From assembly GCF_043951915.1 (NCBI RefSeq), contig NZ_JBINJD010000005.1, positions 5,911 to 69,910 of the forward strand: 64,000 bases of DNA, read 5' to 3'. The notes under the pieces are model-generated. The model was not told where the DNA came from, did no database searches, and was given only the letters and a program-made list of their open reading frames with translations. The DNA is from Alienimonas sp043951915 (GTDB lineage Bacteria; Planctomycetota; Planctomycetia; Planctomycetales; Planctomycetaceae). Every line of letters starts with the position of its first letter. The first letter of the stretch is position 1. Both the position numbers and the translations under genes were made by a program. Positions 44,557 through 53,054 of the stretch are shown here, in pieces.

Positions 44557-46257
44557 CTACTCAGCCGCGGCGGCTTCGGCGGCGCCGGACTGCGGCGCGA
44601 GCAGCTCGGGGCGGTCGAGAACGAGGTAGTGCCCATGATCGGCGGTCACGATCATCAGGCTTTCCTCCCAGTTGCTGTTCCGCTCGACCCAGTCGGTGAC
44701 GACCTTCACCGCCTCGTCGCCGCTGTTTACGGCGCCGATCGCGTTATCCAGGTTGTTGTCGTGGTTTGCCCAGTCGACGTCGCCGGCTTCGACGAGCAGC
44801 CAGAAGCCGTCCGGGTCGGTTTCGAGAACCGTCAGGGCGGCCCGCGTCATGTCGGCGAGGGTGGGGTTTTCGGCCAGATCGGCGGGGGAATATTTTTCGG
44901 CCGTTTTGGAGCGGCCGACGGTGGGGTCGTAGCCGCCGTCGGCGGTGCGGAACGGCAGATGGCCCTTGCCCGCCTTCGTGCCGTAGAAGCCGAACAGCCG
45001 CTTCCCCCCGGCCGCCGCCTCCGCGGCGGCCTCCGCCAGCCGTTCGGGACCGTTCACGCCGGGCGTGCGATGGGCGACGACGTAGCGGCCGCCGTGGGCG
45101 ACGTCGACCGCCCGCAGGTCCTCCGCGGCGAGGTACGAGTTGCCGGGGACGTAGTTTTCCCCCTGGCCGGAGTCCTTCTCCCGATCGGCGCCGTAGCCCC
45201 CGCCGACGAGGACGTCGAGCCCCGGCAGCGGGCGGTCGGGGTGACTGATCGACGGCCGCCCCAGCAGGTCGCGGGTCAGGTCCTGGTAGTCGTTGCGGTG
45301 CACGTTGTGGGCGTACGCCGCCGCCGGGGTGGCGTGGCTGATCGGCACGCTGGAGACCGCCCCGACGGCGAGGCCCTCCTCCTGCGCCTGGTGGGCGATC
45401 GTGCGGACGCGGCGGCCCTCCGGGTCGACGTTGATCGCGTTGTTATACGTTTTGATGCCGGCCGTCATGCTGACCGCGGAGGCGGCGGAGTCCGTGTAGG
45501 CGTGCCGGTTCGCGGAGAACTTCGGCCCGGCGACGAGGTATTCGAGGTCCTCCCCCGGCGTCCAGGGGGCGGCGCCGGCCCGGGCCGGGTCGTACCCGCC
45601 CGGTAGAACCCCGCCGGGGTTCAGCACCCGCTGGGCGTCCACGTCGACGTCGGTTCCGTCGTTGTGGGGGCTGGTGACCATGAACCCGAACTGGCTCGTG
45701 CCGTTCGCGTCGTAGTCCTGAAAGTGGGCGCCGGTCCCGCGGCCGGAGGCGTAGGGGACCCGCCCGGTGTTATAAATCGCCGCCGCCCGGGTCGTCTGCC
45801 AGTCCATGCCGTCGAAGACGACCAGAAACACGTGCTTCTTGCCGGCGTCCAGCGCCGCCCGTTGCAGGTCGTAGACGTTCGTCTGGTCCAGATACTCGGC
45901 CTGCGGGTTGAAGGTGTTCGCCGGCGGGCGGCCGTACAGGGTGATTAATTTCCTGCCGTCGCGGTAGACGCTGTTGGCGCCGACGTAGTCGTTCAGGTCC
46001 ACCCCCTCCCCGGCGCCGGCGGTGCCGTAGGTGTAGACGGGGATGAGCCGGTTCGTGTGCGTCCCCCACAGCGTGTAGGTCTCCGGCTTCCACCCCCAGT
46101 GGGCCGCCTCGGAGACTCCCTCCTCGATCGCCCGCTCCTGGAGTTCGCGGAGAACGTCCCCGGTCCGCTCCCCGTCCGCGCCCGCCGCCGCCGGGGCGAG
46201 GGTCCCGCCGGCCAGCAGGAGGATCGAGAGCAGCGGGGTCGGGCGTCGGTTCGGCAT
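44557..46257 (-). CDS. Alkaline phosphatase (PhoA superfamily)
   Basis: This 566-residue exported enzyme has a signal peptide and the nucleophile Ser in YTDSAASAVS, which matches the E. coli PhoA DSAAS motif. Metal ligands lie in VVFDGMDW, VEAGDVDWANHDNN and TADHGHY. It releases phosphate from phosphomonoesters in the periplasm or outside. It is longer than E. coli PhoA (471 residues), mainly through insertions before and after the nucleophile. The open frame continues upstream without coding character; the ATG at 46257 gives the signal peptide. It is convergent with the SPW-like gene. Confidence 0.9.
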   Translation of the reverse strand: MPNRRPTPLLSILLLAGGTLAPAAAGADGERTGDVLRELQERAIEEGVSEAAHWGWKPETYTLWGTHTNRLIPVYTYGTAGAGEGVDLNDYVGANSVYRDGRKLITLYGRPPANTFNPQAEYLDQTNVYDLQRAALDAGKKHVFLVVFDGMDWQTTRAAAIYNTGRVPYASGRGTGAHFQDYDANGTSQFGFMVTSPHNDGTDVDVDAQRVLNPGGVLPGGYDPARAGAAPWTPGEDLEYLVAGPKFSANRHAYTDSAASAVSMTAGIKTYNNAINVDPEGRRVRTIAHQAQEEGLAVGAVSSVPISHATPAAAYAHNVHRNDYQDLTRDLLGRPSISHPDRPLPGLDVLVGGGYGADREKDSGQGENYVPGNSYLAAEDLRAVDVAHGGRYVVAHRTPGVNGPERLAEAAAEAAAGGKRLFGFYGTKAGKGHLPFRTADGGYDPTVGRSKTAEKYSPADLAENPTLADMTRAALTVLETDPDGFWLLVEAGDVDWANHDNNLDNAIGAVNSGDEAVKVVTDWVERNSNWEESLMIVTADHGHYLVLDRPELLAPQSGAAEAAAAE

Positions 46258-46702
46258 GGGCGTCTGCAAGTCTTTGAGCACCGGGGGAAGGAGCGGGGAC
46301 TCGCGGGCGGCGCCGCGATCGTCCCGGCCGGATCGCCGCGGACGCACGCAGGATCGGGCGCCGCGGAGGCCGGAGCAACCGGCCCCACAGTCTCGACTGG
46401 GCGGAGCCCCGCGGGGAGCCCGCCGTGTGAAATCCCAGCGAACAGCGGACGCCGGTCCCCCGCCCCGACGGCGGCGGTCCTGCGGTTCGCGGACGCGGCT
46501 CAAACCGTCGCCCTGCTTTGGTGCGGCGCGGCCGGGTCGACGGTCTTCGCGTCGGCCCTGAACGCGCGGGAGCCGACGGCCTGACAGGCCGCCGGCCCGC
46601 CGGCGAATTGGGCGACGGAGGTCCCGGAACCACGGATGCTGCACGCCCTCCCGAGATCTTTATACCTGCCCCGCCGCCCGTCTCCCGGGGTTGCGAGCGG
46701 CG
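46258..46702. other. Gene-free region upstream of the phosphatase
   Basis: These 445 bases lie between the alkaline phosphatase start and the stop of the small lipoprotein, both on the minus strand. No convincing gene was found. A GGTATAAAG stretch on the minus strand near 46660 could be part of a promoter, but no matching -35 was seen. Confidence 0.35.
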
Positions 46703-47122
46703 CTACGAGCCGAGCGTGTCGAGGTCGAAGTCGAAGTTGTTATCGCCCGCCTCCACGACCACCGGGTCGGGAACGGTGACGGCCGGAGCCGCCGCCGCCG
46801 GCGGCCTATCGGAACCGGGCTCGCCCGGGGCCGGCGGGGGTTCGTTGTAGGGAGTGATGCGCACGGTATGCGGGCCGAGCTGCGCCCCCTCCGCATCGAC
46901 GGTGTACCGCAGCGAGTAGCGGCCCTCGGCGTCGGTCGTACCCACCGACGGCCGGCCGGTCTGGGGGCTGAACTCGACCGCTGCGTCGACGACCGGGGCG
47001 CCGCCGTCGGTCACTGTACCGGCGACTTCGCCCAACTCCGGCCGGTCGGGCGACCCGCCGCAGCCGGACGCCACAACGACCGCGAACGAAAACACGCCGA
47101 GGGGGAACGTCCGTCGAAGCAT
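46703..47122 (-). CDS. Small lipoprotein with carboxypeptidase-regulatory-like fold
   Basis: This 139-residue lipoprotein has a clear lipobox ending VVASGC near residue 21. A beta-sandwich (GEVAGTVTDGGAPVVDAAVEF) of the transthyretin/carboxypeptidase-regulatory type follows, and the tail is Pro/Ala-rich. Such lipoproteins commonly follow DUF1559 genes in Planctomycetes, as here (103 bases apart, same strand), so the two are probably cotranscribed and act together at the cell surface. Function is unknown. Confidence 0.78.
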   Translation of the reverse strand: MLRRTFPLGVFSFAVVVASGCGGSPDRPELGEVAGTVTDGGAPVVDAAVEFSPQTGRPSVGTTDAEGRYSLRYTVDAEGAQLGPHTVRITPYNEPPPAPGEPGSDRPPAAAAPAVTVPDPVVVEAGDNNFDFDLDTLGS

Positions 47123-47225
47123 GGAAAACCTTTAGAAAACGAGAGGGCGGACAAAAGAAGGGAGCCGCGTCGGTCGGACGCGGCCCCGAAGAACGAGGGC
47201 CAACACGCGGCCTGCTCACGGCGGG

Positions 47226-48296
47226 TCAGAAGGCGTCGTCGACGACGACCCCGTCCTCCCGGTTGCAGAGGGCCATCAGCACCTTATTGACGTCCAGGGT
47301 CTCGGACAGGAACTGCACCGACCCGTCCGCCATCGCCACCATCGCCCCGCCGGAGTGGGCGGACCGGATCCCCAGATGGTGTTCGTAGGGCCGGGAGTCC
47401 GCCCCGGCCGTGGTGCCGCCGATGTGATTGATCGCGAACCGCGGCGACGTGAGGTTTTGCGTCCATCCGCCCCGAGCGTGCAGCCCGCCCCCGTTGGCCA
47501 AGGCGCCGGCGCCGGCGTGGGTGCACGGCCGGAGGTCCTTTTTGTTGCCGGCAGCATCCGTCAGGTAGTCGGAGTGCTCCCCGATGGCGATCGTGTTGGT
47601 GGTGCCGTCCCGGAACTTCGAGATCGAGACCTTTTTATTCTGAGAGTTCCAGGGGACGATCGCCCCGACGTACATCATATAGCCGTAGCCGGTGTCGATG
47701 GACCCCTGCGGAATGGTCTCGGTGTCGGGAAGATAGTACCCGCCGGTGATCCCGACGTAGTCGGACGCCTGAACCGGCATCGTGTCCGGGGCGCCGAGGG
47801 CTTCGGTCGCCGAGTTATTGTTGGCGACGATCGTTTCGTCCATCGGATTCGACGGGCACCGCAACGCCCCGATCCACAACTTGGAGCGGAGCTCCCAGTT
47901 CCGGTCCGGCTGACCGTCCTGGGTGACGAACGTGGTGTCGACGAACGTCAGTTGCTCGAACGCCGCCGCCTGATCCAGCTGCGGCAGAATCTGCGCGATC
48001 CAGGAGGCGCCCTTCTGGATCGGGTCGGTATTCTGGCGGACGTTCCCGGGGAACATCTTGGCCGTGCTGTGGTAGTTGTGCAGCGCCAACCCGAGCTGCT
48101 TCAGGTTGTTCTGACACTGGCTCCGCCGCGCCGCCTCCCGGGCCTGCTGTACGGCCGGCAACAGCAGGGAAACGAGGATCGCAATGATCGCGATCACGAC
48201 CAGCAGTTCGATGAGCGTAAACCCGGCACGCCTTCCCTCGGGCCCGCTCGCGGGACGTGAGCAGGAGCGAGTGAGTGCGCGGAGCGGCGGTTGCAC
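47226..48296 (-). CDS. DUF1559 prepilin-like protein
   Basis: This 356-residue protein has a type IV prepilin-like N-terminus (GFTLIELLVVIAIIAILVSL) with the invariant glutamate at position 5 after the cleavage glycine. The DUF1559 body follows, with the H-x9-DG box HSGGAMVAMADGSV near the C-terminus. The family is amplified in planctomycete genomes; members are probably cleaved by a prepilin peptidase and displayed outside the inner membrane. The GTG at 48296 is chosen because it lies shortly before the prepilin motif and has AAGG nearby; no ATG fits. Confidence 0.88.
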   Translation of the reverse strand: MQPPLRALTRSCSRPASGPEGRRAGFTLIELLVVIAIIAILVSLLLPAVQQAREAARRSQCQNNLKQLGLALHNYHSTAKMFPGNVRQNTDPIQKGASWIAQILPQLDQAAAFEQLTFVDTTFVTQDGQPDRNWELRSKLWIGALRCPSNPMDETIVANNNSATEALGAPDTMPVQASDYVGITGGYYLPDTETIPQGSIDTGYGYMMYVGAIVPWNSQNKKVSISKFRDGTTNTIAIGEHSDYLTDAAGNKKDLRPCTHAGAGALANGGGLHARGGWTQNLTSPRFAINHIGGTTAGADSRPYEHHLGIRSAHSGGAMVAMADGSVQFLSETLDVNKVLMALCNREDGVVVDDAF

Positions 48297-48844
48297 AGTG
48301 AAGAACCTTAATTCGGGACCAGAACCGACGAAGACGACTTCGTCAGAAGAACGAAGCAGACGGGCGAGCGGCGGCCGCGCTGCGAACGACGAGCGTCGTC
48401 CAGCGCCTCCGACGACGTTATTTTGAGGCAGAGACGGACGACCCGAAGATCGAATCGGGCGGCCGGGGAATAGATTTCTCAATCTTCCGCAGCGATTCGC
48501 TCGCAATAAAAAACGCTTGCCCACCAGGGCCGCACCGGCGCCGGAGCCGCAAGCGCCGGTGGGCGTCGACGCCCGCGTCCGGCGCCGCGCTCCCCCACGG
48601 CGACCGGCGCCGGGGGGCCGATCCGAACGTCACGCGCCGCGTCCGGGCCGTCTTGGTGGAGCGACGGGGAAACCATCCGACGCGGCGGCCGTCCCCCCAA
48701 CACGCGCGCCGGCGAGAGGAACGACCGCGCCCTCGTTCAGATCAGCCGCATCCCCGTCCCCCTCGCGGCCCGCGCGGCGCTCTCCGCGATCGCGCGGGGG
48801 AGGCGTCGGACGCCTCCGGCCTCCGGCGCGACGGCCTCGTCGCC
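48297..48844. other. Intergenic region, upstream of the DUF1559 gene
   Basis: These 548 bases hold the DUF1559 promoter region, a locally AT-richer patch at 48415-48515 and a hairpin terminator. No gene with coding character was found. Confidence 0.4.
48508..48570 (-). terminator. Hairpin terminator with T6 tract, minus strand
   Basis: CGCTTGC (48514-48520) pairs with GCAAGCG (48549-48555), with an inner CACCGGCGC/GCGCCGGTG alternative. Six T residues (minus strand, 48508-48513) follow. It faces the haloacid dehalogenase transcript that comes from 48845, but lies about 270 bases beyond that stop. Confidence 0.6.
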
Positions 48845-49642
48845 CTATCGCGGCAGGGCGACGAGGGCGCCGGCGGCTTCGAGGAGGTCGGCCGCCTGCA
48901 GCGTCGGCGGCGGGGCGAGCGGGTAACGCTGCTTGCCGGGCCGGGAGAGGAAGCAGGTCCGCATCCCCGCCCAGGCGGCGCCGGCGACGTCCCAGCCGTG
49001 CGCCGCCACCAGCAGGCAATCCTCGACCGACTCGCCCACCTGCCGGGCGGCCCAGCGATACACGTGGGCGTGCGGCTTGAACAGCCCCACCGTCTCCACG
49101 CTCAGGCGGTCCGACAGATACCGCTGCAGGCCCGAATTCTCCATCTGCGCCTTCACGCCCGCGACGGAGGAATTCGTCAGCGTGACCAGCCGATAGCCGG
49201 CGTCGGCGAGTTGCTTCAGAGCCGGTTCGACGTCCGGGTGCGGCGGCAGCGAGCGAATCGGCGCCAGCGCCCGGGCGGCCTGCTCCTCGGAGAGATCGAC
49301 GTCGTGATTCGCCGCCAGCATCCGCAGCGTGGCGGCCCCGATGACGCCGAAGTCCTCGTAGCGGTCCGCCACGGTGGCGACGAGGGAGTAATGCAGCAGC
49401 GAGGAGAACCACAGCGGAACCAGGTCCGGCCGTCCCCCGAGGGCCTCGCCGACCGAGGCGACCAACGGGTCGAGGTTCAGCAACGTTTCGTTGACGTCGA
49501 GGAAGATCACCTTCGGTCGCCGCGTCAGGCCCGCGGGGGCGGCCGGCGTCTCCGGCGGGCCGCTCCCGGCAAGCGCGGCCGGCGCGGCGGCCGCGGCGGA
49601 GGCGACGAACAGGCGACGGTCGAGGGGGCGGTCGGCAGGCAT
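48845..49642 (-). CDS. Haloacid dehalogenase type II with Tat signal
   Basis: This 265-residue HAD enzyme has nucleophile Asp in IFLDVNETLL near residue 50, TLTNSS near 150, a lysine in GLFKPHAHVY near 190 and VAAHGWDVAGA near 213, which match the (S)-2-haloacid dehalogenase group. It begins with a twin-arginine-like signal (DRRLFVASAAAAAPAAL), so it is probably exported, unlike most family members. It would convert 2-haloacids to hydroxyacids; the natural substrate is unknown. The ATG at 49642 fits the signal. Confidence 0.84.
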   Translation of the reverse strand: MPADRPLDRRLFVASAAAAAPAALAGSGPPETPAAPAGLTRRPKVIFLDVNETLLNLDPLVASVGEALGGRPDLVPLWFSSLLHYSLVATVADRYEDFGVIGAATLRMLAANHDVDLSEEQAARALAPIRSLPPHPDVEPALKQLADAGYRLVTLTNSSVAGVKAQMENSGLQRYLSDRLSVETVGLFKPHAHVYRWAARQVGESVEDCLLVAAHGWDVAGAAWAGMRTCFLSRPGKQRYPLAPPPTLQAADLLEAAGALVALPR

Positions 49643-49818
49643 GCCGCATCCTAGAGCCCCCGGCCCCCCCGCCCACCGCGGCGCCGCCGGCCGATCAAGC
49701 GACATCCGGGGGGCTGGGTCGGGCGGGCGGCCGGTCCCATTCGTAAACATTTCGGCCCGGCGGTCGCCGTTTCCGCGGATCCCCCTTGTGAACAGGCGTT
49801 CATGATCGATCCTCGGGC

Positions 49819-50535
49819 GTGCGTTTCTTCCCCCCGAACCCCGCCCCCGCCGTGCCGACCGAACCGCCCTCCGAACCGCAAATCGAACCCGGCGCCGACC
49901 GCTCGAACCCGGCCCCGCCCCGCGTCCGGCCGCCGGGGCCGGACCGCGGCCCGCAGTACGCCCCGCAGTACGCCCCGGAAGACCGGCGGCGGGAGAAGGA
50001 GCGCCGCACGCGGGTGCGGGCGGCGCTGCTGGAACGGCTGCCCCCGCCGGACGCCCCGCCGCAGAGCGACCTGGGCGGCTTCCGCTTCGACCTCTGGCCG
50101 CCCCGGCCGGCCCCCCGTCCCCGCGGCGGGGCCCGCGGCCGGACGGGCGCCTACTGGACCGCGGAGGCCCTGCACGCCCTGATCCGGGAGTTTGCCGCCG
50201 GCCGCGGGCCGGACTTCTCGAAGCAGGAGTTCGTCCGCTGGGCGCGGATCACCTCCGGCACGGTGAACCGCTACTGCGGGGACTGGCGGTCGGCCCGCGT
50301 CGCCGCCGGCCTGCCGGCGGCGGCGGCAACGGAGGACGCCACGGTGCGGACGCTGCACGCCCTGCTCAAAACGCTGCACCAGAACCGCCGCCGCCCCCGC
50401 CCGCTGACGGCGGAGCAGCTGGCCCGGGCGGCCCGCCTGAGCCGCGGCCCGATCAGTTCCTTCGGCGGGATCAAGCAGGTCCGCAACCTCTACCGCCTGT
50501 GGGTCGCCATGCACCCGGACACGGCGGAGCAATGA
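49819..50535 (+). CDS. Protein with homing-endonuclease-associated repeats
   Basis: This 238-residue protein has a disordered Pro-rich N-terminal third. A repeat of about 55 residues follows (WTAEALHALIREFAAGRG to YCGDWRSARVAAGL) with the pattern of the HNH/homing-endonuclease-associated repeat, plus a second, weaker copy near the C-terminus (AARLSRGPISSFGG). These repeats fold like small DNA-binding helical units. No HNH or other nuclease motif is present, so a DNA-binding role is inferred. The start is GTG at 49819. The gene sits at the edge of a repeat-rich accessory region. Confidence 0.6.
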   Translation: MRFFPPNPAPAVPTEPPSEPQIEPGADRSNPAPPRVRPPGPDRGPQYAPQYAPEDRRREKERRTRVRAALLERLPPPDAPPQSDLGGFRFDLWPPRPAPRPRGGARGRTGAYWTAEALHALIREFAAGRGPDFSKQEFVRWARITSGTVNRYCGDWRSARVAAGLPAAAATEDATVRTLHALLKTLHQNRRRPRPLTAEQLARAARLSRGPISSFGGIKQVRNLYRLWVAMHPDTAEQ

Positions 50536-50969
50536 CGGCCCGCCGGGCGCCAGGCGCTCACGCCGGAGCGAAGCGGACGGGCGGCCCCCGGGGGTCCGGA
50601 AACAGGCCGCCCCGCCGGACGGCGGAGACGGTGACGACCACACCTTGCGGCCCGTCGTGTGCCACTGGCTTTGCCAGTGCCACGGTGAGTCACGAGCGAC
50701 TCGGACGCGTCGGGAACGAGCGGGAACCGAACGCACTGGCAGAGCCAGTGGCACCCAAAGCGCAAGGCGCTCTCGGCCCCCGCCAGTGCCACCCGCCGTC
50801 ACAGGTTCAGGGGCCTCCGGTCGGTCGGCTGACGCCTCCCTCCCTCCTGCCCCAGCCACCCAAGTCGGAGAAGGTGCGGGCGGTCAGACCGCCCCAGGCA
50901 CCCGGCGGCGAGAACGACCGAGCCAACCGCGGGCCGACCCCGGCCGGCCGCCGGTCGCCTGTTGTGATT
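50536..50969. other. Repeat-bearing region before the ceramidase gene
   Basis: These 434 bases hold copy A of the 160-bp repeat, and a GGGCCGACCCCGGCC stretch at 50931-50945 that recurs at 52751-52765. No gene was seen. Confidence 0.6.
50641..50798. repeat. 160-bp direct repeat, copy A
   Basis: The element starts CACCTTGC, contains two hairpins built from CACTGGC/GCCAGTG and ends ACCCGCCG. Copy B at 52810-52969 matches over most of its length in the same orientation. The two copies bracket the ceramidase gene. Confidence 0.85.
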
Positions 50970-52451
50970 TCACTCGTCCCACAGAGAATTGATTGCCTCG
51001 ACCGTCTGATCGACGAGCGCCTGCCCTCCCTCGGGACCGACTGGACAACTCTGCGGAATCGCGCTGTAACCGCCGCCCCCGACCGCCCGAACCGTCGGAA
51101 GATAAGTCCCCGATTCCTCACCGACCAACTGGATCACGAACGTCTGCACGGCCTTACTGCGGGCCTTGATCTGGACGCCGTAGTCGGTGTAGAGCTCAAA
51201 GGGGTTGGTGCAGATCGCGATATCGCCCAATCGAACGACGTGGAATTGTCGCTCGTACAAGTCGCCTTCTTGCTGCTGCTTGTATCGGTCCGTCACCGTC
51301 TTATGCCAGTTCATCTTGCGCCGGTCGGCGGGATCCTTGGAGAGACGATCGACCTCGGCCTGGGCTGCTGCGTTCTGCTCTTCCGTCACCCTCCAAATCG
51401 GGAGTTTGAGCGTCCGCACGAGATGCTTCATCGGAACGTCGGTGCGGATATCGTTCCGGGCGGCCGAGTTGGCTTCGGCCACGGCCGCGTCCAGTCGTCG
51501 GGCGATCTCTTCGAGACGCGTGAGGCCGCGGAGCGTGAGCATGCGCGCTTCCGCCGCCCGGTTGTACATCAGATGCGGCGACTGGTCGCCGGCCGCCCCG
51601 CACCACCCCACCACCTCGAGTTGCTGGCCGTAACGCTTCCGCAGCAGGTCGCGGGTCGGGTGCCAGAAGTCGGCGTTGACGGCCGTTCGGCCTTCCACCT
51701 CCTGCGAGGGGCAGGCGACGTCGACCGCCATGGCGAGCGGTTTCTTGTCCGCGTCCCAGAAGGTGAGCACGTCGACGTCGTGGTCCTCGAATCCCTCGAT
51801 GCCGCGAAACTCCGGCTTGTCCGTTCGGCCGTACATCTTCGCCGAGCCGTCGGCATAGACTGCCCGGCGGTTGCGGGCGACGACGGCTTGCCCCAGCCCC
51901 CAGCTGACGCCGGCGGGTTGGCGTCCGTTCCAAGCCTCCACGACGGCGTCGCTGACTTGCCCCACCAGAAACTCCACGTACTCAGCGGGTTGAACGACTC
52001 CGTCTGCCGGTAAAACATATTTGCCCTCGACCATCACCGGGGCGGTGTGCGTGTGGGTCGCGTTGACGAACAGTTTTTGCGTCTCCACCTCGGGCGCCTT
52101 CGCGGCGACCGCGCTGCGGATTCGTGATTGGACGTCCTCACGGATGACCACCAAGTCGCAAGAGACCATGACGGCCGTCTCCAACGACTTGTCGCCGTCG
52201 CGTGATTCCAAGACCAGGACGTTCGCCGTGCAGGGGCTCTCCACGGTCTTGGCCACCCGCGTATGAAACTGCCCCGAAAGGGCGACGGGCTCGTCGGGCG
52301 TGATCGTGGTGCGAGCGGCTCCCACGAGGAGTTCGGCGGCATCGAGGGCGACCGCGTGACCGCACCACAGCGCAGCGAAGCAGGCGACCCGCACGCCGAC
52401 GCGAGCGAACGTCCAAGAATTGATTCGTGCGGCGAGTGGAAGCGTCTTCAT
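50970..52451 (-). CDS. Neutral/alkaline ceramidase-like exported protein
   Basis: This 493-residue protein has a signal peptide and the neutral-ceramidase N-terminal layout: GAARTTITPDEPV at the start of the mature part, and zinc-binding histidines in NATHTHTAP near residue 133. A candidate active-site serine is in AAGDQSPH near 290. Neutral ceramidases split the amide bond of ceramides; bacterial relatives of this length also act on other N-acyl lipids. The usual C-terminal immunoglobulin-like domain appears to be missing or short. The gene lies alone between two direct repeats. Confidence 0.78.
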   Translation of the reverse strand: MKTLPLAARINSWTFARVGVRVACFAALWCGHAVALDAAELLVGAARTTITPDEPVALSGQFHTRVAKTVESPCTANVLVLESRDGDKSLETAVMVSCDLVVIREDVQSRIRSAVAAKAPEVETQKLFVNATHTHTAPVMVEGKYVLPADGVVQPAEYVEFLVGQVSDAVVEAWNGRQPAGVSWGLGQAVVARNRRAVYADGSAKMYGRTDKPEFRGIEGFEDHDVDVLTFWDADKKPLAMAVDVACPSQEVEGRTAVNADFWHPTRDLLRKRYGQQLEVVGWCGAAGDQSPHLMYNRAAEARMLTLRGLTRLEEIARRLDAAVAEANSAARNDIRTDVPMKHLVRTLKLPIWRVTEEQNAAAQAEVDRLSKDPADRRKMNWHKTVTDRYKQQQEGDLYERQFHVVRLGDIAICTNPFELYTDYGVQIKARSKAVQTFVIQLVGEESGTYLPTVRAVGGGGYSAIPQSCPVGPEGGQALVDQTVEAINSLWDE

Positions 52452-52809
52452 TCAATGCGTCCGAGTCGTGGGAGGGAACGTCGCTGCGGAACGGGGCCGC
52501 ACAGGGCGTGAATTCGACCCGTCCGGAAGCGCTCGACCTCGTGACGACGGGGCGACACGATACGCCCGCATCCCCCCGTTCGCACATGACTCTCCGAAAG
52601 CCCCGCCGCGCCGGCGGGCGGCGGGCGCCACGGGCGTCTCGCCAGTGAGCGCGACCCGGCCCGCAGCGCGACGCGGCGCTCAGCACGTCCGTACGCCACC
52701 GGTTCCGGGGGCGGCCCGGGCCGCCTCACCCCGGGAACGCCGGCCCCCACGGGCCGACCCCGGCCACCCGCCGGGTAAGCAGGCCGAGCGGTTTGGAAGG
52801 GTGCGGCCG

Positions 52810-52969
52810 CACCTTGCAGCCGTCGGGTGCCACTGGCTTTGCCAGTGCCACGGTGAGTCACGAACGGTTCGGACACGGTTGGAAGGGACGGGAACCGAAC
52901 GCACTGGCAAAGCCAGTGGCACCCAAAAGAGCAAGGTGCTCTCGGACGCCACCAGTGCCACCCGCCGGC
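52810..52969. repeat. 160-bp direct repeat, copy B
   Basis: Same orientation and overall sequence as copy A at 50641-50798, with scattered substitutions and a few one- or two-base length differences. The CACTGGC/GCCAGTG hairpins are intact. Confidence 0.85.
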
Positions 52970-52990
52970 CTCACGTGTCGAGCAGGCCGA

Positions 52991-53021
52991 GCCGCTCCGC
53001 CGCGGTGAGAGCATGGCACCC
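52991..53021. repeat. Short direct repeat beside the HEPN gene, 3-prime side
   Basis: GCCGCTCCGCC (52991-53001) followed by GTGAGAGCATGGCACCC (53005-53021). The same two blocks recur at 54524-54534 and 54540-54556, so the pair brackets the low-GC gene. Confidence 0.75.
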
Positions 53022-53054
53022 AAGCCTCAGGAACATGCCACCCTGCCGACGGCC

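Larger units (their letters stand above)
52452..53054. other. Repeat-bearing region between ceramidase and HEPN genes
   Basis: These 603 bases contain copy B of the 160-bp repeat, the second GGGCCGACCCCGGCC (52751-52765) and the first copy of the short repeat that flanks the HEPN gene. No gene with coding character was seen. Confidence 0.6.

Noticed and set aside
50641..52969. Classical insertion sequence or composite transposon around the ceramidase
   Set aside because: No transposase frame is present in or near the repeats and no target-site duplication was found by eye.
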